Source of the DNA: Actinomycetota bacterium
GTDB taxonomy: Bacteria > Actinomycetota > Actinomycetes > Streptosporangiales > Streptosporangiaceae
Length of the DNA: 9,378 nt
Assembly: GCA_003161205.1 (NCBI GenBank)
Contig: PMOU01000636.1
Location: 5,923 to 15,300 of the forward strand
Direction: 5' to 3'
Made by a program: the position numbers and the translations under genes. The notes beneath the pieces are model-generated. The model saw only the letters and a list, made by a program, of their open reading frames with translations. It had not been told where the DNA came from and did no database searches. Positions 6,601 through 9,378 of this stretch are shown one piece after another (positions within the stretch are counted from its first letter, which is position 1; each line of letters starts with the position of its first letter).

Positions 6601-6705
6601 TTCAAGATCCTGCAGACATCTTTGGCGCACTCGCCGAAATGGAAGCTGATTGTCAACCAGGACGGCACGATCATCTACGAGCTTCCGCCGAGCGCAGGTT
6701 CCTAA
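3694..6705 (+). CDS. GT-C-like polytopic membrane protein with an internal degenerate reverse transcriptase domain
   Basis: The product has 1003 residues. ATG 3694 has AAGGA at 3685-3689 and overlaps the previous stop; the upstream GTG 3595 has no ribosome binding site. Residues 1-95 are polar and Pro-rich with an AGPPDQ repeat. Helices follow at about 102-117, 131-152, 161-178, 240-257, 266-283 and 288-306. Between them, HIDIYQNWPGFFALAAW (207-223) and NWIAQDYLSPQG (277-288) recall a family of actinobacterial GT-C-like glycosyltransferase candidates. Residues 338-590 form a separate reverse transcriptase-like domain (own entry). Helices resume at 638-656, 660-675, 681-696, 742-760, 764-785, 792-812 and 841-862, and a soluble C-terminal domain (863-1003) should lie outside the cell. 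Basic residues on both sides of the insert (RRQLRR, APRRRT) place it in the cytoplasm. A role in transfer of a lipid-linked sugar is inferred; no catalytic Asp motif was proven. Confidence 0.85.
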   Translation: MTDSAPTGNGDRRSEWEPDNGSAPAGAASSGDRHRTLNQAGPPDQAGPPDQAGHRAAANMRPARPTRRALIPAPGAEAPTTLMPAVPPRAPRRPSIIHVSDVALPVAIALWAIGVSRTNATTLGPFGLPARLPVIFYAGVALLVLSAVIELTIENPSRWRMALHAIGLVVMLYGTAPLVYPEGRYSWLYKTIGVIQYINVHGQLDRHIDIYQNWPGFFALAAWFGKVAGVGSPLAYAKWAQLVFELAALPLLYLIYDALPLSFRQRWMALLLYSGANWIAQDYLSPQGLGTVLSLGIMAITMHWLYTGNRAPFAPGRRQLRRNLAIERERAGRQAAVSMQEVREAYQTVRSSQGPPGIDGITIADFEQHLTHNLQKICDQMRSGDYRPAPVRAVPAPEGRQAGFSGVPTVSDRIAQTVVARRLKTRLLQMRRAQADGHANLPAGQQPGNWTIMLDTQAVSANLRHDLMLTVVAATTDQRWVVDYVRRSLNVPVQRPDGSLGTNDASTLAGSPLSPVLADLLLYYAFDTWMGHDFPDVRFEHRPDAVAVHCTSERQARSVQAAITRRLDDVGLKLSPHSTRIVASQDGGTAAHYGKTQRYGTVQSDLTAPATSGYRYPAAEPRRLHAKPSTDLLVAPRRRTAFLVTILFLYLVLTFTHELSPYIVAVQLGVLAAARPLRPRWLPLAMIAIAIGYLVPRLSYVESTYGLLSSLGSFFSNVAPPSASSTAATGGIPASQMLIQHFAEGLSAVIWLLALAGAWRRRHSGRIVLALLVLTYSPVLVLLGQAYGNEGILRVYLFSLPWAAALAAAAVEPGTLSRKMAPRLRGATGGLDFSWIKHVLRWLRAPVALWFVLGVFIVAFFGDDAVYTFPKSEINAITSFLQSARPGPIYVAEGNVPLGDTAGYDLFPVNSIFGSLGGTPLVNQATANIATVIAGNSTQYTQGRQPVYVLIAPSMVPFNAAYGQAPPDSFKILQTSLAHSPKWKLIVNQDGTIIYELPPSAGS
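3807..3853 (+). repeat. 18-bp coding tandem repeat, 2.6 copies
   Basis: Units at 3807-3824 and 3825-3842 differ at one base, and a partial third unit runs 3843-3853. They encode the AGPPDQ repeat in the disordered N-terminal tail of the membrane protein. The near identity suggests recent duplication by slippage. No function is evident. Confidence 0.75.
4705..5463 (+). other. Degenerate group II intron-type reverse transcriptase domain, in frame inside the membrane protein
   Basis: This covers residues 338-590. Conserved scaffold: AYQTVRSSQGPPGIDG (345-360, motif 0/1 with its ID G turn), QMRSGDYRPAPVRAV (380-394), GVPTVSDRIAQTVVAR (406-421), WTIMLDTQ (450-457, first catalytic Asp D455), TDQRWVVDYVRR (476-487), SPLSPVLADLLLYYAFDTWM (511-530), FPDVRFE (534-540), AVHC (547-550) and RLDDVGLKLSPHSTRIV (566-582). 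Altered positions: FFD after D455 is VSA; the PQGG box is LAGS (508-511); YADD is RPDA (542-545), so one Asp of the catalytic pair is gone; the YGYRPGRS stretch between the third block and D455 is shortened and unrecognisable. The thumb/domain X and HNH regions are absent, and no intron ribozyme boundaries were seen. It is most likely inactive as a polymerase. It may act as a structural, RNA-binding or nucleotide-binding domain, or it may be a decaying passenger. Confidence 0.88.
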
Positions 6706-6829
6706 TCCGCGTGACGTTGACGGCACCTATTTTCGGATGATTAGACCGCAATGCCCGGCCTGTCGGTTACGGTAGCATTGGTGCGCAGGCTGGCCTGGAG
6801 TCTCGCGCAAGCTACTACACAGGACCAGG
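6706..6829 (+). promoter_or_regulatory. 124-bp gap with weak promoter-like box before the GH16 gene
   Basis: TTGACG (6717-6722) matches a -35 box at five of six positions. At about 18 bp lies TTAGAC (6741-6746), a poor -10, and TAGCAT (6773-6778) is a better -10 hexamer without a partner at the right distance. The GH16 gene could have its own promoter or be read from the upstream operon. No terminator is evident in the gap. Confidence 0.22.
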
Positions 6830-7732
6830 GTGACCTTCATTTCACACATGGCTCCCTCTCGGCCCCGCGCGGGCCGGCGTAGAGAATCGCGGCTCGGCCT
6901 CTTCCAGGCGTGGAGGCTGAGCGCCAGACGGACATGGCTGCTTGTCGCCGTCATCGTGGTCGTCGTCGCGACGATCATCACGTGGGCACTCCAGGCACCG
7001 TCCACCAGCCCGGCCGTCCATACGCCGAGGCCGGCCGGCGTGCCAGGTGACTGGACACTGAAGTTCGATGATGAGTTCAACGGCACCAGCCTGGATACCG
7101 CCAAGTGGTCGACCGGCTGGTATGGTTCGGGCATTACCGCGCCGGTCAACAGCAGCGAAGATGACTGTTACGACCCGGCCCAGGTGAGCGAAGCGGGCGG
7201 GGCGCTTGGCCTGACCCTTATCCGCAAGAGCGAGAATTGCGGCACAGCCGATCCCCTGTACGCCGCTGGCCTGGTGAGCACGTACGGCAAGTTCAACTTC
7301 ACGTACGGTTATATCGAGGCGCGGGTATGGCTGCCCGGGGCGCCGGCAGACCCAGGCTACGTCGCCAACTGGCCTGCGATATGGACCGATGGCCAGAACT
7401 GGCCCGAAGACGGCGAAATCGACATTGCCGAAGGCATTGACGGCAGGGTGTGCGCGCACTTCCATAACGCGGCACATTCTTCCCAAGGGCTAAACCCCGG
7501 CGGCGAGAGCGGCTGCCCGGGCGGGAAATTTACCGGAGGCTGGCATACCTTTGCCGCGAACTGGGAGCCGGGAAGAATTACCTATTATTATGATGGGATC
7601 GATATCGGAAGCGTGACCTCCGGGGTTACCTCCGCACCGATGTTCCTGGTCCTTGATTATGCGACTGAGGGTTCCGCCCAGGCGCCTGACACGATGAAGG
7701 TTGATTACGTGCGGGTCTGGCAGCATCCGTAG
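6830..7732 (+). CDS. Membrane-anchored family GH16 glycoside hydrolase
   Basis: The 300-residue product begins with a basic cytoplasmic tail (1-34, rich in Arg), one membrane helix (about 35-54, LLVAVIVVVVATIITWAL) and a GH16 beta-sandwich outside the cell (about 73-300). WTLKFDDEFNG (75-85) is the usual first strand and WPAIW (181-185) precedes the catalytic signature DGEIDIAEG (194-202). Within EIDIAE, E196 is the expected nucleophile, D198 the helper and E201 the acid/base, all intact. C113, C137, C208 and C229 could form two disulfides. The GTG start at 6830 has AGGA at 6821-6824; the ATG seven codons in has none. GH16 enzymes cleave or transglycosylate beta-1,3/1,4-glucans, galactans and related polymers. 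Beside a membrane glycan locus, trimming or release of the locus's own polymer is a reasonable inference. There is no cleavable signal peptide, so it probably stays membrane-bound. Confidence 0.93.
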   Translation: MTFISHMAPSRPRAGRRRESRLGLFQAWRLSARRTWLLVAVIVVVVATIITWALQAPSTSPAVHTPRPAGVPGDWTLKFDDEFNGTSLDTAKWSTGWYGSGITAPVNSSEDDCYDPAQVSEAGGALGLTLIRKSENCGTADPLYAAGLVSTYGKFNFTYGYIEARVWLPGAPADPGYVANWPAIWTDGQNWPEDGEIDIAEGIDGRVCAHFHNAAHSSQGLNPGGESGCPGGKFTGGWHTFAANWEPGRITYYYDGIDIGSVTSGVTSAPMFLVLDYATEGSAQAPDTMKVDYVRVWQHP

Positions 7733-7840
7733 CCGCAGACGGCTTCGGCGCGTAAGCATGCAGTGACTTCTGGGTGGCGGGTCCGGCCGCCCTGTGGCCA
7801 CGTCCGCGCTCCGGCGCCGCGCCTGCTCGTCCAGCCAGAC

Positions 7841-7859
7841 AGGCCGGTAGCCGGCCTTT
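7841..7859 (+). terminator. Candidate intrinsic terminator after the GH16 gene
   Basis: AGGCCGG (7841-7847) and CCGGCCT (7851-7857) form a perfect 7-bp stem around a three-base loop TAG, followed by TT and then C. The stem is strong but the T-tail is short (TTT counting the stem end), as is usual in actinobacteria. It lies 108 bp after the GH16 stop. Confidence 0.45.
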
Positions 7860-7881
7860 CAGCAGCGGAAGATCCCTTTCG

Positions 7882-7915
7882 GGTGCTATCTTCATTTTTC
7901 TGGTGCTATCTTCAT
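7882..7915. repeat. Direct repeat GGTGCTATCTTCAT with 20-bp period
   Basis: Two identical 14-bp copies, 7882-7895 and 7902-7915, are separated by TTTTCT. The 20-bp period is close to two helical turns, placing both copies on the same DNA face, as expected for a tandemly bound regulator. The AT-rich character contrasts with the GC-rich surroundings. It lies between the terminator-like hairpin and the sigma factor gene. Confidence 0.6.
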
Positions 7916-7933
7916 GACCAGCACACGTCGGGT

Positions 7934-7951
7934 GCCGGACCGTGGTCCGGC
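7934..7951. promoter_or_regulatory. Inverted repeat GCCGGACC-GT-GGTCCGGC
   Basis: The 8-bp arms are perfectly complementary across a two-base spacer. This is too tight for an unstrained RNA hairpin loop but well suited to a protein dimer site. It lies just after the direct repeat and five bases before a second palindrome. Confidence 0.4.
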
Positions 7952-7955
7952 GCAG

Positions 7956-7965
7956 ATGACGTCAT
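7956..7965. promoter_or_regulatory. Perfect 10-bp palindrome ATGACGTCAT
   Basis: ATGACGTCAT is a gapless dyad following the inverted repeat at 7934-7951. It could be another operator half of the same control region. At 10 bp, chance occurrence is possible. Confidence 0.3.
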
Positions 7966-8106
7966 AGAACCGCAGGTGGGAACGCGAGGGATGGAGGGCG
8001 CTGTCGCAACGGCCATCCCGCGCCTTCACGATCAGCGGATGTCTCCGGTGGGGTACAGGTGCACAGTCCTGAGCACAGAACTACCTTGAGGCCAGACCCT
8101 CCGACC

Positions 8107-9378
8107 ATGTCGGACGGCCAGATCGCGGCCTCCATCGCCAGGAGCGAGCTGGCTGGCCTTGCCGCAGCCTTTGACCGGTACGGAACGGGTCTGTACGGCT
8201 ACTGCCAGTCTCTGCTCATCTACCCTGCCGACGCGGCTGACGCGGTGCACGACACCTTCGTCGTCGCCTGGACCAAGATCCCCTGCCTGCAGGATCCTGA
8301 CCGCTTGCGGGCATGGCTGTTCGCCATTGCCCGTAACGAGTGCTACCTGCGCCCGCGAGCCGGCGCCTTGTCCGCACCGCCCGCTGAAACCGGCGAGATG
8401 ACCGCGTACGACGCCGATAACGGCGATGCGGAGCTCCAGTTCCTCGTCCGGGCCGCGCTCACTGGCCTAGAGCCAGCCGAGCGCGAGCTCATCGAGCTGA
8501 ACCTGCGCTACGAGATCGAGGGCACTGACCTCGCGGACACTTTGGGCATGCCACGTGGCCAGGCGCAGACGCTGGCCACCCGGACCCGCTCCCGGTTCAC
8601 GAAATTGCTCGGTGCGCTGCTGGTCGCGTGGCCAGCGCGTGGCCAGTGCCCAGCCGCGACCGACCTGCTGGACAGCTGGAACGGTACGTTGACGGCTGCG
8701 TCGAGCAAGCGGCTCACAAGTCACGTCCGGCACTGCTCGGTGTGCGGCAAGGTCAGGCACCGGGAAATCAACCCCGCGATGATGCTGGCCCTACTGCCGG
8801 CCGCCGTGCCTCCAGACCGGGTGTGGGAGCGGGTCATCGGCCTGGTGACGGATGACTCACCCGACGCGGACGACCAACGGCAACGGATCGCGCGTCGCGC
8901 CGAGCCGCTCACCAGCAGCGGCTTCCCGGTGCAGGCGACGAGACCAGCAGCACCACGTCTGACCGGCCGCTACGTGCTGCCCGCCGCCGCGGCCGTCGCG
9001 GTCGTCGCCCTGCTCGGTGGCGGGGCGTTCCTCGTTGATTACAACTCCTCCCATAGCGGCCAGTTGCCGGCCGGCGGGGCTCATGTGTCGACGGGATCCA
9101 CCGGCTCAGCGAGGGCACTCAGGGTAATTCCGTCAGTCTCTTCCTCGCGCGCACCTTCGTCTCCCGCTTCCTACACGACCCCGGCCGATTCCGGCTTGTC
9201 GCCGGTAGTAGGCGTGAGTTCGCCTGCGACATTGGCGCCGTCCAGCAAGGCCCCCACCAGCCCAGCGCCGAAAAAGACGACGTCCGCCAGCCCGTCGCCA
9301 ACCAAGTCGGCTTCCGCCAGCCCGTCGCCAACCAAGTCGGCTTCCGCCAGCCCGTCGCCGACCGGCTCAGCTTCCACC
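8107..9378 (+). CDS. ECF-type sigma factor fused to a zinc-finger anti-sigma-like domain and membrane helix (3' partial)
   Basis: The frame stays open to the window end: 424 residues, C-terminus missing. Residues 15-80 match sigma-70 region 2 (LAAAFDRYGTGLYGYC, DAVHDTFVVAWTKI, LRAWLFAIARNECY). Residues about 107-168 match region 4 (LTGLEPAERELIELNLRYEI, then the helix-turn-helix LADTLGMPRGQAQTLATRTR). Residues 181-213 look like a zinc-binding anti-sigma motif: C181, then H206-x3-C210-x2-C213. One membrane helix (about 289-310) is followed by a Ser/Thr/Pro-rich tail with SASPSPTK repeats, expected outside the cell. ATG 8107 starts just before region 2 but has only GAGG at 8088-8091, rather far away; GTG 8059, with GGTGGGG before it, would add 16 residues. 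Fused sigma/anti-sigma ECF proteins are known in actinobacteria. The natural model is a membrane-tethered sigma factor held inactive until a signal acts. Its target genes are unknown. Confidence 0.85.
   Translation, partial: MSDGQIAASIARSELAGLAAAFDRYGTGLYGYCQSLLIYPADAADAVHDTFVVAWTKIPCLQDPDRLRAWLFAIARNECYLRPRAGALSAPPAETGEMTAYDADNGDAELQFLVRAALTGLEPAERELIELNLRYEIEGTDLADTLGMPRGQAQTLATRTRSRFTKLLGALLVAWPARGQCPAATDLLDSWNGTLTAASSKRLTSHVRHCSVCGKVRHREINPAMMLALLPAAVPPDRVWERVIGLVTDDSPDADDQRQRIARRAEPLTSSGFPVQATRPAAPRLTGRYVLPAAAAVAVVALLGGGAFLVDYNSSHSGQLPAGGAHVSTGSTGSARALRVIPSVSSSRAPSSPASYTTPADSGLSPVVGVSSPATLAPSSKAPTSPAPKKTTSASPSPTKSASASPSPTKSASASPSPTGSAST
9283..9372 (+). repeat. 30-bp coding tandem repeat, three copies
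   Basis: Units start at 9283, 9313 and 9343. The first two are identical and the third differs at several bases. They encode SASPSPTKSA decapeptides in the extracytoplasmic tail of the sigma factor fusion. This is a low-complexity linker, perhaps wall-spanning, and may continue past the window. Confidence 0.8.

Larger units (their letters stand above)
7733..8106. other. Gap between the GH16 and sigma factor genes
   Basis: This 374-bp stretch holds no supportable gene. In order it holds a weak hairpin GGCGG/CCGCC (7776-7791), a terminator-like hairpin (7841-7859), a direct repeat with 20-bp period (7882-7915), an 8-bp-arm inverted repeat (7934-7951) and the palindrome ATGACGTCAT (7956-7965). 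The dense regulatory-looking patch at 7882-7965 lies 140-225 bp before the sigma factor gene and is probably its control region. Confidence 0.55.

Noticed and set aside
7776..7791. Hairpin GGCGG-GTCCGG-CCGCC as the GH16 terminator
   Set aside because: The stem is only 5 bp with no T-tract; the hairpin at 7841-7859 is the better candidate.
7979..8006. ECF-type promoter GGAAC ... GTCG before the sigma factor gene (autoregulation)
   Set aside because: The 19-bp spacing between the boxes is longer than the usual 16-17 bp and the -10 match is weak.
9283..9372. CRISPR-like repeat array
   Set aside because: The units are directly adjacent without spacers, keep the reading frame and encode a Ser/Pro/Lys linker, so this is a coding tandem repeat.

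Overview
The window is high-GC DNA (G or C in nearly all third codon positions, GTG starts, long open shadow frames) with gene families typical of filamentous actinobacteria, including a sigma factor with a built-in anti-sigma domain. I cannot name the genus. The content suggests a cell-surface or exopolysaccharide locus next to a regulatory gene.

Layout. Positions 1-295 hold no gene I can support, only an 18-bp tandem repeat at the edge. A DegT/DnrJ/EryC1/StrS-type PLP sugar aminotransferase lies on the minus strand (296-1426). A 636-bp divergent intergenic region follows, with an AT-richer patch and several inverted repeats. On the plus strand come an ATP-grasp enzyme (2063-3208), a small membrane protein resembling DUF1616 proteins (about 3329-3697), and a 1003-residue polytopic membrane protein (3694-6705) whose start overlaps the previous stop as ATGA. 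After 124 bp there is a membrane-anchored GH16 glycoside hydrolase (6830-7732). A 374-bp gap holds a terminator-like hairpin, a 20-bp-period direct repeat and two palindromes. Last is an ECF-type sigma factor fused to a zinc-finger anti-sigma-like segment, one membrane helix and a Ser/Thr/Pro-rich tail, running off the window (8107-9378).

The most striking object is the 1003-residue protein. Its two halves look like one actinobacterial GT-C-like membrane protein, but a segment of about 250 residues (about 338-590) inserted in a predicted cytoplasmic loop is recognisably the finger/palm region of a group II intron-type reverse transcriptase. The family scaffold is retained (PPGIDG, TVSDRIAQTVV, TDQRWVVDYV, SPVLADLLLYYAFD, FPDVRFE, VHC), while the catalytic signatures are altered: YADD reads RPDA, the PQGG box reads LAGS, and the FF after the first catalytic Asp reads VS. 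There is no maturase domain X, no HNH endonuclease and no ribozyme sequence that I can see. It therefore looks like a catalytically dead reverse transcriptase fold captured as an internal domain of a membrane enzyme. I know of no described system of this kind.

Working model (inference): the aminotransferase makes an amino sugar, the ATP-grasp enzyme makes an amide, peptide or similar bond on a precursor, the small membrane protein and the GT-C/RT chimera assemble or transfer a glycan at the membrane, and the GH16 enzyme trims or releases it outside. The sigma factor fusion could respond to envelope state, but nothing here ties it directly to the glycan genes.
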